This document shows, piece after piece, positions 44,006 to 56,828 of a DNA stretch of 64,000 bases. Each line of letters opens with the position of its first letter. Positions within the stretch are counted from its first letter, which is position 1. The stretch comes from Hymenopellis radicata (Eukaryota; Basidiomycota; Agaricomycetes; Agaricales; Physalacriaceae): assembly GCA_015501595.1 (NCBI GenBank), contig JADNRX010000029.1:221977-285976 (forward strand). Reading direction: 5' to 3'. The notes under the pieces are model-generated. The model had not been told where the DNA came from and searched no databases. It was given only the letters and a program-made list of their open reading frames with translations. The translations under genes were made by a program, and so were the position numbers.

Positions 44006-46659
44006 ATGGAGAAGCCAGCTGTGGAGAAGAACGATTCTGGTTCCTTCCACGAAAACAGGCCGTCCTCGGTCATCTCCTCCACGCAAAACATTGATGCGAA
44101 GCTCGCTAATCCCCTTGCGGGGCTGTCGCATGAACAGCTCATGCAGGGCGCGAGGGAATTCGCGAAGCAGTATGATCTAGAGGACCTCTCTGAGGAACTC
44201 CAGAAAGGCGCGTTGATTGCGCAAGACCCTCTTGCGTTTGAGAGTCTACCGATGCTCGACGATGCGGACAGGAACATCTTGAAGCGTGAGATCACCCATC
44301 GGTGGGATCAGCCAAAGACACTCTATTATCTGGTTATCCTTTGCTCCGTTGCAGCCGCCGTCCAGGGAGTAAGTGTTCGCTTCATCACCATGAATGCAGT
44401 CGTAGTTGACCCCTATGCATAGATGGATGAGAGTGTCATCAACGGGGCACAGCTCTTCTATCCACAACAGCTGGGTATCGAACAAGACGGTCCTAACGCT
44501 TCAAGGAACCAATGGCTGATGGGTTTAGTCAACTCGGCGCCATACGTGAGTGACTTTCTTCAATGGTGAGATCTTAACCTGATCGGTTTGACTTAGCTTT
44601 GCTGCGCTGTTCTGGGTTGCTGGCTAACAGATCCGGTACGCCTTAGTGTTCATCCACCGCGAAAACGAAACCTAGCTCGATTTTCAGTTGAACAAGCGCT
44701 TTGGTCGCCGAGGAACAATCTTCATTACCGCCCTATTTTCCTTCTTAACTTGCGTCTGGCAAGGAGTTACAAACTCGTGGCCGCACTTGTTCGCGGCCCG
44801 CTTTGTACTTGGTTTGGGTATTGGTCCCAAGAGTGCTACTGTACCCGTCTATGCTGCTGAATGTGAGTGCTGTGGGCTCTGAGCGTACGCCATCTCATTG
44901 TTTTTGTTCTCTCAGGTGCGCCTCCCCCCATCCGTGGTGCCCTTGTCATGATGTGGCAAACTTGGACTGCGTTCGGAATCATGTTTGGATTCGTAGCCGA
45001 TTTGGCGTTCTATCACGTCTCGGATAGGCCCCATATTACCGGCCTCAACTGGCGTCTCATGTTGGCTAGCGTAAGTTCTGCGTATTTTATGCGCTGCAGT
45101 CATTATAGCTGAATGTCCGTAGGCTGGTATACCCGCTCTGTTCATCGTTGCTCAAGTGTTCTTGTGTCCGGAGTCTCCCCGTTGGTACATAATGAAAGGT
45201 CGCTATCGCGATGCTTTCAACTCTTTGGCAAGGCTACGCCACAGTCGTGTGCAGGCTGCCCGAGATCTCTACTGTACGTTGTTTTGGAAGAGTCTGTGTT
45301 CAGCTATATTAACTTTTGAACGATAGACATCCACGTTCTTCTCGATGCTGAGAATAAGATCACACGGAACCGTAGCAAACTCGTCGAACTTTTCACAGTC
45401 CCTCGTAACCGACGCGCGACACTGGCATCTTTCATCGTTATGTTCATGTGCGTATACTTTCGTTTCCCGTTCGGCCCTGTCAGTGTTAATGGATTTCGTT
45501 CATAGGCAACAATTGTGAGTTCGGGGAAGACTTCGAACGTATACTCATCGACTCGTAATTATAGCTGCGGTATCAATGCGATTGCATACTACTCGGTACG
45601 ATGACGACTCCCTTTCAGAAACTTATACTCAGCGCTTCGTAGTCAAACATCTTCTCACAAGCTAATTTCACCGACATCCAAGCTCTGATTGCGTCTTGGG
45701 GTTTTGGGATGGTAAACTGGTTATTCGCTTTCCCGGCTATCTATACCATTGACACATTCGGTCGTCGCAATCTGTTGCTCACGACATTCCCTTTGATGGC
45801 GGCCTTCCTGCTTCTAACGGGCTTCGCCTTGTAAGTTCCAACACTTCCATCGATGGGACACGTAGCTAACTTATTCCAGCTGGATTCCGGAAGACGCTGG
45901 TAGAGCTCGGATTGGTGTCGTTGCATTGGGGATATACCTGTTTACCGCATGTTACTCTCCTGGTGAAGGACCCGTCCCGTTTACGGTCTGTTCCAAGCTC
46001 CATTTAGTGGCGTGAAATGGTACTGATAGGGTTTCTCGTAGTATTCCGCCGAAGCGTTCCCCTTGTACATCCGTGATGTGGGCATGTCGTTTGCTACGGT
46101 ATGTGGTCCTGCCTTCATGTGATGGTTCGAAGACTTACCTTCTCATCCAGGCCGTTCTTTGGTTCTTGTGAGTCCACCGTGTCGTCCAACACAAGGACGC
46201 CTCGTTGATGATGTTTACAGTAATTTCGTTGTTTCAATAACGTTTCCGAGACTGGTGGGTGCATTTAAACCACAAGGTGCTTTCGGATGGTATGCAGGGT
46301 GGAAGTAAGTCTTAAACTAGCTCTACGACCTCTTTTCATTTACCATGCGTTATCCAGCGTGTTTGGGTTCTTTGCGGTATTACTCTTCCTTCCAGAGACG
46401 AAAGCTCTCTCATTGGAAGAACTCGACCAAGGTTTGTTCTTGGCGGTCAGAAGTTCCAGTCTAATCATTCCTCTTAGTTTTCAGCGTTCCGACGCATATC
46501 CATGCCGCTTACCAGATCAAGGCCCTTCCTCATAACATCAAGAAGTACATCTTCAGGATGCAAGTTCCGGATTTACCGCCGTTGTATGAGCACGAAGGAA
46601 ATGTAGGATACGATGACATGAAGAGAACATACGCACCTGGAGGCGTGGGCGCTGCTTGA
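44006..46659 (+). CDS. MFS sugar/polyol transporter (myo-inositol-transporter-like)
   Basis: Twelve-helix sugar porter split into more than ten exons. The long cytoplasmic N-terminus (MEKPAVEKNDSGSFHENRPS to ITHRWDQPKTLYY) precedes helix 1. Sugar-porter marks: MDESVINGAQLFYPQQLGI, RFGRRGTIFITA, VLGLGIGPKSATVPVYAAEC with PPIRGALVMMWQ, PESPRWYIMKGRY, FMQQFCGINAIAYYSSNIF, IDTFGRRNLLL, SPGEGPVPFTYSAEAFPLYI and PETKALSLEELDQ. The extended N-terminus and the GIGPKSATVPVYAAE block match fungal ITR-like proteins, but the substrate is not certain. The C-terminus ends YAPGGVGAA (stop 46657-46659). Confidence 0.92.
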
Positions 46660-46831
46660 AGAAATGATTATGAATACCTGCGTAGTATATCTTATGTATT
46701 ATTATTGACGAATGAACGACGTAACGACTATGGTGAATGAACGAGGAGAGTAACAAGTGTCACGCACGTCATCTTGGCTGTACCATAACCAATACCACCT
46801 TGATGATATCCAGCACTGCTTGAAAACTCTC

Positions 46832-48262
46832 ATGACCCAGACGACTTATCTCCAATACGAGGCGCCCTGTATGTATACTACTCTGCTTATGGCCAATATT
46901 CGTAGTGACTCGTTGCAGGGCCTGTCCACAGCTTAGATTGGTGCAAGACACCAGCGCCTGGCCAGCACCTGTGGGCGCGATCTGCATATCGCCTTGGGAT
47001 CGCCTCCTTCGTCGAGAACTACAACAATCGCATCGCCGTTGTCGGCCTGCAAGATGAACGGGTCCTTGTCGAGGATGACTATACGGACTACCCCGACTTT
47101 GCGACCCTTTGCGAAGTCGCTCATGGATACCCCGCGACGAGTCTACAGTGGCAGCCAGCATCCGCTGCTAGCCATGCTTGGTCAAATAAATCGCCATCAA
47201 CGGAGCTGTTGGCGACCACGGGCGATGCATTGCGCATATGGGAGTATGTGAGCGATACGGGCTCACAGATGTCGGGGTATGTGGGAAGGCAGAGCGCGCC
47301 AGTGACGCACAATTTGTCGCTAAAGACTGCATTGTCTGGAGTACGTCCACTTTTAATTTCGCGCTTGTTTTGCGTGCTGATGCTACTGCAGCAATCCAAG
47401 GTCCAGAATCAGTCAACAGGCGCACCATTAACCAACTTTTCTTGGAACGAGAAGGTTCCAAGTCTAATTGTCACGTCGTCCATCGATACGACGTGTACCG
47501 TTTGGAATATCGACACCGCTGCGGCCGTCACGCAGCTCATTGCGCACGATCGCGAAGTCTACGACGTTGCTTGGCTGCCCAATTCGACCGATATATTTGT
47601 CTCGGTGGGAGCCGATGGCAGTCTGCGCGCGTTCGACTTGCGGAGCCTGGAGCATTCTACCATCTTATACGAAACACCGGCTCCGAAAAATGTACCAGTC
47701 CCTTCTGTTTCTCCCTCCGCCTCGGCGCGACCACCGACATCTCCATTGCTGAGAATAGCCTTCAACCCATCAGATTCGAATTATATGTCTACTTTTCACA
47801 TGGATGGATCTGAGGTTCAGATTCTTGATATGCGAAGTCCTGGACAACCCGTGATAGAACTCAAGGCGCATCACGCACCAATCAACGCGTTAGGATGGGG
47901 ATCTGCAGAGCGTCCTCTGCTGGCAACAGCTTGTAAGCTGGGCATTCACTTTCACGCGTAAAAATAAAACTCAATACGACCTAGCCGATGACTGCCAGCT
48001 CCTCTTGTGGGATCTCGCCAATTATACTCAGCCGGGGACGTCGCCCCGCAGCGCAGGTTCACGCTTGAATTCTCCGAGACCGGACGTGAAAAAGCGGGTA
48101 GTTACCGAACCAGTAATGGCATACACTGCGCCCAGCCCGATAACTAACCTCGCTTGGTCTCCTTTGATAAAGGGGATGACGATGAACAGTGGGTTCTCCA
48201 CGGGAACAGGGGAATGGGTGGCGATAGCAAGCGGGAAGTCAATCAGGGCTCTGAAGGTCTGA
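46832..48262 (+). CDS. DCAF7: WD40 adaptor of the DCAF7/WDR68/TTG1 family
   Basis: Beta-propeller scaffold; relatives bind DYRK/HIPK kinases and CUL4-DDB1. Start MTQTTYLQYEAPWPVHSLDW after splicing of a 57-nt intron. Diagnostic blocks: FVENYNNRIAVVGLQDE, YPATSLQWQPAS, LLATTGDALRIWE, PLTNFSWNEKVPSLIVTSSI, DTTCTVWNIDT, LIAHDREVYDVAWLP, VGADGSLRAFDLRSLEHSTI, AHHAPINALGWGS and CQLLLWDL. Family members have the same propeller plus short N- and C-terminal strands. Four exons; stop at 48260-48262. Confidence 0.92.
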
Positions 48263-48645
48263 CAGGACGTGGCAGAAGCTGACAGTGATTGTGGACAGTG
48301 CACACGACAAGGAGGCTCCATATTGGTGTGATAAGGCTGGAGGAGGACTTTCTTGGGAGAACGCCGAGTGATACACCTGGACCTACGCAGATGGGAAGCA
48401 TGGACAACATGAATTGTATAGCACTGTTATCAACGTATCATAAGTACGGGCGCGCCCTGCGCTCTCATGTGTTGAAATTTTTCTTATCAGGCTGAGGATG
48501 GCTTGTGGTCAGGCACATGCTTCCGATGTATACACCGCGTGGATTAAGCCACCGAACCACTTGCTCCGAGATGCTCGCCTCGCTCAAGCCTCTTTAAATA
48601 CGCGCCTGACTTTTTGATGCCCTCTTCAGCCACCGTCGTTCCGCC

Positions 48646-50935
48646 ATGGCTGACTCGAGTCCTCGCGTAGAGCCCCATCCTTATGCTTCGCCCGTGATCA
48701 CGTCCGCGCACGCTACTGCGACTCTCACTGAGCGCAAGGCCTCGCACTCGAGTGCTGCATCGATTGACGAGAAAAAGGCGGCGCATGACCCGAGGTTGTC
48801 CTTCCCCAGGATGTGGATCAGACCGAGGAGGAGCAAAAGCCGACCTTTTATCAACGCTACCGCCCGTTCGTTTTGGCTGCCGTAGCGATTGTCATCCTCG
48901 GATGGTGGATCAGTGCTACGATCCTCCCTGCTACTCGCCATCGCTGGTACATTCAGGTTTTTTTTGTGTGGTTCCGATACTGATTTTAACGTTTCTTTAG
49001 GATCGTCCAGACGCTCTGGGCGTGGTTCTTCATCCTGTACGAGAGCCCCCGTGCTCGGACCGCGACATTTTTTTAAACTGATTGCATCTTAGTGTCATCG
49101 CGTTTCGGTTCATTCCCAGCTCCGTGGTGTCAAGGCCGTCGCGGCCGTATGGATGCCCTTGGTGCAGGAGCCCTGGTATAAACTGTCCTACCGCATCAGG
49201 CTGGCGATAGGCTGGGCGTGTCTTCTCGGAATCGTGTTTGGCTCTGCGTTTGGATTTGAGCTACAAGGGGTTCGTTTCTGTCCGTTTCAATGACATTGAC
49301 ACTAACCCCAACTTGGAACTCTTAGAATTCGGGATATGGCGACCGTGCCATCTCCGTCCTCGGTCTCTTCGTGTTCCAATGCTGTTTCTGGCTGTCCTCC
49401 AAGAGGCGCTCCGCGGTTCCATGGTAGGTGACTCTTTCTGAATTTCGCGCATCTAAACAAACTTATGCTCATTTATCAGGCCCACTATCATTGTAGGTCT
49501 GTTCATTCAGCAGGCCATCGCGCTCTTCGTGTTGAAGAGTGGGGCTGGTTTCTCCATCTTTAAATGGATCGCCACCCTCGCTGCCGACTTTCTTGAACGT
49601 GCCTACGACGGCGCTTCCTTCTTCTTCGATGCCGAGACAATCACCAAGCACTGGTTCTTCGTCAACACGCTGTCCTCCATCATCTTTTTCGTCGCGTTTG
49701 TGCAGATGATGTACTATCTCGGCGTTATGCAGTGGATCCTGAAGAATTTGTTTGTTCTTCTTCGCTTGACCGTTTTATATCAATTGACGACATCTTGCAG
49801 CGCATGGCTTTTCTTCAAGATCATGAACGTCTCCGGTGCGGAGGCCGTAGTCGCTGCTTCATCTCCTTGGATTGGCCAGGGAGAGTCCGCATGCTTGGTT
49901 AGGCCGTATGTGGACTTGATGACCGACTCTGAGATCCGTAAGTGTACACTCGCGCTGTTTTTACGTTCTTATCGCTAATACATATATACATACAGATCTC
50001 ACGATGACATCTGGTTTCTCAACTATCGCCGGGTCCGTATTGTCGGCCTACATCAGTTTGGGCGTCCCGCCCGAGAACTTGGTCACTTCGTCTGTGATGA
50101 GTATCCCCGCGTCCATTGCCATATCAAAGATGCGCATGCCCGAAGTCGACGAGCCGGTTACGCGCGGAAATGTTATTATTGATCGAGGAGAGAGCAAGGA
50201 AAAGGCCCCAGTATGTCCTCTCTAGCCCTAAGATTCTTCGTTCGGGTAGTGAGCTCCCTTTTAGACGAACGCTCTCCATGCTTTCAGTCAAGGAGCCGTG
50301 TTCGGTCTTGTCGTTGCCGGTCAAATCTTGTAAGGACACAAGGATGGAAACGTTTACCCCTACTGATCTTTTACTCAAGGACTAACGTGTTGACTGTGCT
50401 TGCCCTGGTTTCTGCGTAAGCGACTCTCGTGGTAGTGGACGTGCTCTGACAAGTGATTAACAGCATTAACGGTCTCCTTACCTGGATCGGCCACGGCTTT
50501 GGCATCAACCAATTGACGCTCCAACTCATTATTGGATACATCTTCTATCCCATCACCTTCTTCCTCGGCGTCCCGCGCGCCGAGATCCTCAAGGTGTCGC
50601 GCCTCATCGCCACGAAACTAGTGGCCAACGAATTCGCGGCGTATCTCGAGCTGCAAGCGATGATGGAAACTGAGGAGGCGCTGTCGAGTCGTGCATATAC
50701 CATCGCTTCTTATGCGCTGTGCGGGTTTGCCAATCTTGGATCGCTCGGTATCCAGATTGGCGTGCTGAGTGCGCTTGCTCCGTCCAAGGGCAAGGCGATT
50801 GCGCGGCTCGCTGTGTCTGCTATGATTTGTGGATTCATTTCCACTTTGCAGACGGCAGGCATTGCGTATGTTTCTTTTTATTTGCAGTTTTGAGGCTCGA
50901 GGCTGACCATGGCGTACAGTGGAATGCTCGTGTAA
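48646..50935 (+). CDS. Concentrative nucleoside transporter (CNT/NupC family)
   Basis: Cation-coupled nucleoside importer of the plasma membrane. CNT core motifs are clear: [59 protein letters not shown], then [52 protein letters not shown] and [21 protein letters not shown]-terminal helices begin [20 protein letters not shown]. After an intron the end is GIAGMLV (stop 50933-50935). The N-terminal exon ([20 protein letters not shown] ... EKKAAHDP) is out of frame with the next block ([20 protein letters not shown]); one extra C in the CCC at 48789-48791 would join them. CNTs are patchy in fungi. Confidence 0.88.
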
Positions 50936-51158
50936 AAAATGTCCTGTGTATGATTTGGAGATAGGTTGTAGTTTATACGGTGTTTGGAGTAATAAGATGA
51001 TAACTAGCATCGATCACGTCGATATAAGCGTTTCCGATATAAGAGGCGCGTCCCGCTTCTGGTGGCACCGAGTTGGATGTTCTCAAGCCAGCGCGTACGC
51101 AGACAGTTCACCTCGCAAGCTTTATCACGATCCACCTCCATGTAAGACTAAGGTAAGT

Positions 51159-52219
51159 TTAGAGTCCATTATAAAGCTTCCTCCCTGGTATGCGGCGCCT
51201 TGCCCACTCTGCTGTTTCGCGCCTCGCATTCAAGAGCGGATCAAAGTCAACGTCTCCCTCGCCATACATGGTAATAGCGGCCAAGGCAAGGTAGGTATGA
51301 TACGGATCAGGCATCTCGCCGGGAGCCTTTGCAATGCCCCCATACCGGAACTCGCATGCCTGGATGAATGCTTGTAGGCCTGGTGCGTCAACAAGTGGGG
51401 CTGCACCGAGAATCTTCAATGCTGCGCCACACCAGAAACAATAACACGCGTCTGGGGGCTTGCTGGTGCGGCCAGAGAAGCCGCTCGATGGGTATTGATT
51501 CCCGAGTAACCACCTGACGCTCTCCCGACTCTCCTCCTCGGAAAGAGCGCCCCCTGCTAGGTAGACGGAGGCTATGGCGACGTAGGTGAGTCCGCCGTGT
51601 GCTTCAGCGTGTGGTGCTTGTCCATACGCGCCTTGATATGTCTTGGTTTGGTGAGAAGAGGGAAGAAGAAGAGGGAGGAGGTGATACTCACTCTACACCG
51701 AGCAACAAATGCCAAGGCACGCTGGACATCGACGCCACTCCAATCATCGAGCATATGACAAATGGCAAAGGCGCAATAGAGGGTGCGGAGGTCATCCTCA
51801 CTTCCACTCCCAGCGGTAGTGGAGAAGCTCCCGTCCTCGCGCTGACACCTCTTGAGGAATGCGATCAAGGCGGGGCGGTCTAGGGCATCGAATGGGTCTC
51901 GGAGGATGGCGAGGGTGAGGAGGGCGGTGTACGTCATGATGATGTGGGCTGAACCACGGGCGGGGCCGGGTGACATGAAGGCGCTGGGGCGGAAGCCGCC
52001 GTCTGTGGGTGCGTACATGTCCCAGACCCAGGCGCGCCAGTCTGAGGCTTCGGGGCTATCGGGGGTGATGGAGGAGAGGAGGTCGAGTATTCCGATAGAG
52101 TAGAATGCGATGGCCATCGTTGATCCTTCTAGTTCGACTTGACTTGCTGGGAGGCCAATCAGACAGCGTTTCGCGTGACCTACGTGCCCTTTTGCGTTGG
52201 GCGTCCATGGTGGCTCCAT
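51159..52219 (-). CDS. CDC43: Geranylgeranyltransferase type I beta subunit
   Basis: Catalytic beta subunit that, with the RAM2-type alpha subunit, attaches geranylgeranyl to CaaL proteins such as Rho1 and Cdc42. Two exons. Seen: ASQVELEGSTMAIAFYSIGI, MYAPTDGGFRPSAF, a repeated Gly-rich prenyltransferase motif (QREDGSFSTTAGS, HAEAHGGLTYVAIASVYL), and the zinc ligands: Asp and Cys in KPPDACYCFWCGAALKILG and His in MPDPYHTYLALAA. DxCYxFW fits GGTase-I beta. About 336 residues, the usual length for the family. Start 52219, stop 51159-51161. Confidence 0.92.
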
Positions 52220-52684
52220 CGGTGAGTGTAGTCGTCAGCTATCCGCTCATCTATACCGCTGATGATCGCGGGAAGATGGCAAGAAATTTACAACCACCGC
52301 TCGATCATCACCCATGGCGTCGCGCCCATCGTACCAAGCTTTCCCTATTTATACCTCCAAGGCAGCTTGCTCGGGTGCCTGCGGATGCACTACTGCACGG
52401 AGAACATTTATTCGGAGCGAGGCAGGACTTGAATTAAATCCGATTCAGATACTGCTAGTAGAGCCATCGTGTTCACTAGAAACATGCTAACGAGCTGTAT
52501 TGGAAAGACCCGCCGAGTCCTGGTCGAGTCCGCGGAAGGATAGGCCGCACGCGTCGGGAGGAGGTCGATGCCAAACACGAGCAACGTAAACCGTTTGGAC
52601 AAGACTGTCACCACTACATCTCTTGGAGAGCTCTATCTGCTCTACTTTGAACCTTGAAACTAAGCTACAGACTGCAGCGAGATA
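52220..52684. promoter_or_regulatory. Divergent intergenic region, CDC43 and NOT2
   Basis: 465 bp between head-to-head genes. TATAAATA on the minus strand (52346-52353) lies about 127 bp upstream of the CDC43 ATG. No TATA box is seen on the NOT2 side. Confidence 0.55.
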
Positions 52685-54180
52685 ATGATGAATCGACCGG
52701 GAGCAGGTGCGCTGTTGGCTTTCGGGTCTTGCCCGCCTTGAACGCGCTCAGATCATACTAACCTATTTCTGTAGCACCAACACCAACCTCTGCACCAAGC
52801 CGACCTCCCAACCTCACACAAACATCCTCATACCGTCCACAACCCCAACCCCAAACAGTATTAACACACTCCAACTCGACCGTCACACCCTCCAATTACC
52901 GCCGGACCCCATATCTTCCCCAGCAGCAGCAGCGCGGTTTCGGCAGCCAGCACAGCGAAGAAGATCCCGACTTTCCCGCACTCGGCGCGACGTCATGGCC
53001 CCACAACGGCGGTGGCGGTACCGCGGCATGGGCCCCACCACAGCAGCAGCTGAGGGAGGATGATTTTCCCGCGTTGGGTGATACCGCGGCGGGCGCGTTT
53101 AGCTCCTCCAATTTGGGTGGTACATTTGCGGCTGTACCGGGAATGTTGAATATCGGTGGCGTCGGTGCAGGACGGGGGGTGAGTCTTTTTTCTTGTCACT
53201 CTTTGGCCAACAGGCTTAGGAAAAGACGTATACCACAAACAAGCCGAACGGTCATCAGCAACAACAACAAAATCCACCACCGTCTGCCCAGCCTCAGCCT
53301 CAGCCTAATCCCACCCCAGCGATCCAGTCGACGAATACCCAGGTGCAATCCCATCCACGCACACCCGCACAACAGGTCCTCGTGTCCGCCGCGGACAGAT
53401 GGGGGCTGTTGGGCCTGCTTGTCAGTATCAAGAGCGCCGGTCATGATAGTGATGATCTCGGTACCATGGGGCTTGACATGGGCTTTGACGGGTGAGAGCG
53501 CCACACCAACCAACCCTTCTCTCCCTCATATAGCCTTAGAAATTTGTATTCCACATTCATCACGCCCTGGTCAGACCAGAGCGCCGCACGAAGCGTCGAG
53601 CCTGACTATGTCATCCCCGCATGCTACAACGTCGCCACACCCCCTCCAGGGCCGAGCAAAGTATGTCTATTCCTTTGTACTATCCATCTCCCTTCCGACA
53701 GCTCAGCAGGTCACGGGGTTTTCGGACGAGACGCTGTTTTTCATGTTCTACTCGAGCCCAAGGGACGCCCTGCAGGAAGTGGCAGCCCAGGAGCTCTGGA
53801 ATCGGAATTGGCGCTTTCACAAGACCCTCCGCATGTGGATTACAAAGGAGACGGGCATGGTGCCGAGTCACAAGGTGAGGGTGAGAGGCCCTCATTGAAC
53901 ACTGCGTGCCGTTTGCCTCATGGATGCTTGTAGGTTCCGGGGGGAGAGTCGGGTCAGTATCATGTCTGGGACGCGGAACTTTGGGCAAAGGAGCGGAGGG
54001 ATATGACGGTGCGTTTCACTCCCTTTGAGGAAGGGAAGCTCATGAGCGTAGGTCATGTATGCGGAATTGGAGGAGAAGAATGCGCCTGCGTTTTTACCGG
54101 GCCCGGCCTTGCATCTTGCCCAGGGTGGAGCCCAGCAGCAGCAGCAGCAGGGGCCGGTGCAGGTGGGGGTTGTGGGATGA
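52685..54180 (+). CDS. NOT2/CDC36: CCR4-NOT subunit NOT2 (CDC36)
   Basis: Structural subunit of the CCR4-NOT deadenylase, which pairs with NOT3/5. The N-terminal half is Pro/Gln-rich (TPTPTSAPSRPPNL, QQQQRGFGSQ) with two DFPALG motifs (DPDFPALGATSW, DDFPALGDTAA) typical of NOT2. Then SAADRWGLLGLLVSIKSAG and SDDLGTMGLDMGFDG. The C-terminal NOT2_3_5 domain follows: LYSTFITPWSDQ, PDYVIPACYNV, GFSDETLFFMFYSSPRDALQ, AAQELWNRNWRFHKTLRMWI and YHVWDAELWAKERRDMTV. After the domain, a poly-Gln run (six Q) precedes the stop at 54178-54180. Seven or so exons; ATG 52685 gives MMNRPGAG and a clean donor. Confidence 0.93.
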
Positions 54181-54646
54181 GCGGCGTGTGTAAACGTAGT
54201 CGCATTGAACGCTTTTTGCTTGGAGTGACCATCTGCACGAATGCTTACTTCCTCAGAATAGGACCCAACGCGGTGAGCGCGTCGTTCTTTTGAGGCGGTG
54301 GAACCATGTCAGGACTCAATCTGCAGTAATGTATGTACACGTATCGGAACGGTATCGTATAGCACTGGTATTCTACTGCTTCCTTCTACTGCTTCCTTTC
54401 AGAGCCCCGACGAGGACTGAAAGTATTTTATGCAGTCAAGAGTAACAACACAAGTACGTTAAGCAGTGCGTCGTAATATCTTAGTCCAAGTACTCACGTC
54501 AAAGCCGTACGCGTAGTGCGGCAGAATCCTGTTACCTTACTCGTCAGCGCGGGTGGAGCTTCTGCATAAGCAACGACTACGAAATGTCCCAATTATCGGC
54601 ATATATAAGCAATGCGCTCTCTAGAAACTTGGAAACCCACTCAAAT
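54181..54646. other. Intergenic with TATA box of the dead AKR copy
   Basis: No gene seen. TATATAA at 54602-54608 lies 39 bp before the first ATG of the aldo/keto-reductase remnant, so the old promoter still looks intact. Confidence 0.5.
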
Positions 54647-55000
54647 CATGAAAACTATCAGTATTCAGCGCAAAATCGGTGACACGACTGTTCCGCAATT
54701 GGATTTGGTGGAATGGGGTTGAGTGTCGCGTATGGCAATGCGGGGAGTGACGAGGAGAGGTTAAAGGTCTCTGGTATTCACCCATCCATGCTTTGATAAC
54801 TGATGCGGCGCCGCCGTCCGGCTCGATACTTACCCTTCATCCTGGACATTGAGCGTCCGCCCTTGAATCTTATCTCCACCGCGCAAGAATTGGGCGTGGC
54901 GGTCGTGGCGTACGCCCCGCTCGGACGCGGGCTGCTCACAGGGCAGATCAAGTCCCTGGACGATTTGGATGCGCCCGGAGACTTCCGCAAACCGTTCTAG
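54647..55000 (+). pseudogene. Aldo/keto reductase remnant (N-terminus plus middle)
   Basis: NADPH-dependent aldo/keto reductase (AKR13-like) fragments. The start MKTISIQRKIGDTTVP is followed, one base out of frame, by IGFGGMGLSVAYGNAGSDEE. About 200 residues of the barrel are then missing, including the Asp/Tyr/Lys/His catalytic set. The sequence resumes at LDIERPPLNLISTAQELGVA then VVAYAPLGRGLLTGQIKSLD and stops at FRKPF (54998-55000). The internal loss and frameshift rule out an active enzyme. The matching C-terminus is found at 57952. Confidence 0.85.
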
Positions 55001-55085
55001 CTGGATGAGACATGAGGTCAGGTATGTAAGCGGTGTCACATCGGTTTGTGAATCAAGCTTTCACCAGATCTTTGCTGAGTGTTCA

Positions 55086-56343
55086 ATGAAGTTCACCATG
55101 GTTCTGGAAGGCTATTGGTTCCAGCACCAGCCGTTTCTAGAGCAGTCTGGCTATCTTTTGCGCTCCAAGTTCCGACCTGACTCTCAATGGCTCGAGCTAT
55201 CGGAGAAGGAGAGGAGAAATCATCCTGCAGACGATCCTATCCATCACGTTGCGTATCGTAGTTTCCTCCTTTCACAGTAAAACCGCTCAGTAATTGAAAT
55301 ATAGAACCCATTTATCATGGACGCGACTCGAGCTCACGACGGGAAACCCGTTATGCTAAAAAGTCTTTCCACCAAGCGATCTCCCAAAGAGCTCGAAATA
55401 GCCCTCTTTTTTTCTGCCCCAGAGCGAAAAGACGACCCTCAAAACCACTGCGTGCCAGTCTGGGATGTCTTGCAATCTCCATTTGACCCAAAGTCGCAAA
55501 TAATCGTTATGCCTCGGCTATATCCTATGGATCAGCCGAGATTCGATGCAGTTGGGGAAGCAATCGATGCAATCCGCCAGACATTCGAGGTACTACGCGC
55601 TGTATCTTTTAGCGGTCTCTAATTTCCGGATAGGGCCTCGAATACATGCATCGACATCATGTTGCTCACAGGTAAGCGATTGACCTCTACAGGTTTACCG
55701 TTAGTCACCCCGTGCAGAGACATTTCAATACTGAACATGATGATGGATGCACGAGAGCTATACCCTCATGGCCATCATCCGGTTCATGCATGGGCGACTC
55801 CTAGCCACACTCGCATTTCCAAACATCTGACCCGTACACACATTTGGCCTCGGTACTACATCATCGACTTTGACTTGTCGCAACGGTTTGACAACGACTC
55901 CATCCCCGCGTCCTTAACAGTTCCAGTGTCGCCGCCGTGATCCACTACTATCCCGAGAATCGCCACAATCGTCGTGGCTTCTTCAATCCTTTCCCAGCCG
56001 ACGTCTATGCATTGGCATTCGTTCTGACGGACGACTTGGCGCTGGTAACTTGGGTTCCAACTTTCTCGTTCAGCGCCTAATATTGATCTATCCGCAGAAC
56101 TACTATCCTCCTCTGCATTTTCTGCGCCCTCTCTGGGACCGGATGTTACAGAAGGATGCAGAGCTACGTCCTACTATGGCCGAAGCCCTTGAGCAGTTAT
56201 GCCTTCTGTGTACTCCGCGTCCGAGCAGTTGGCATCTCCGACTACCGGTGTATTCCTACAACATGCCTCAGCGCTATCGACAAGTCATGCACATGTTGAG
56301 GGACGACCGCCACTGCCTTACAATAAGTTTCCAAACGTGGTGA
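55086..56343 (+). CDS. FunK1-like fungal kinase (possibly decaying)
   Basis: Member of the agaricomycete FunK1-like kinase expansion. Blocks in order: MVLEGYWFQHQPFLEQSGYL, DGKPVMLKSLSTKRSPKELE (candidate ATP Lys), NHCVPVWDVLQSPFD, IIVMPRL, GLEYMHRHHVAHRDISILNM (HRD and catalytic-loop Asn kept), PRYYIIDFDLSQRF (DFD where DFG is usual), FNPFPADVYALAF, and LRPLWDRMLQKDAELRPTMA. Intron joins near 55265-55318 and near 55930 do not resolve cleanly; the latter needs a one-base shift or an unseen intron. Stop at 56341-56343. With DFD and broken joins, catalytic competence is doubtful. Confidence 0.6.
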
Positions 56344-56828
56344 CCCGCGTTGATTCGAAGGACCATGAATTTCTAACGGCAAAACCGTCTGATACAGAAT
56401 CAGAGGCTTTGAAAGACCAGTAGTTGACGTGTATTATGTTGAAAATGAATATTCATTGTCTTATCTGCTCAAGGAAGAGATATCAAGGCTTTCTATAAGC
56501 AGTAAATAGCACGCCACACCACTTAATTTGTGTAGATGTGAAACGGTGCATAGGCATTGACGCGAATGTTGTCTCTTAGAAGAAGCTAGTGCTGGCTGTT
56601 GTGTATGGATGTAGGCACCACTGGAACACTTCATAGATTCTGGATCCACAATATCTTCCATCGATAGCATAGCTGCCGCCGAGTCTGAACGATCTGAATG
56701 GCCGAATGAACCTTAGCGGAACAATCATCACCCATGTTCGGACGAACAGAACTACATAGGTAAACACGGAAATAGACGATACAATAAATGTGGTGGCGAT
56801 ACAACAGTGATTGAAGAACCAGGCTCGA

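Noticed and set aside
47238..47813. 191-codon plus-strand frame inside DCAF7
   Set aside because: Out-of-frame shadow; the WD40 frame carries all the family motifs.
48795..48809. Fifteen-nucleotide GT...CCCCAG 'intron' in the CNT gene
   Set aside because: Far below any plausible intron length, and removing 15 nt does not change the frame, so it cannot repair the break.
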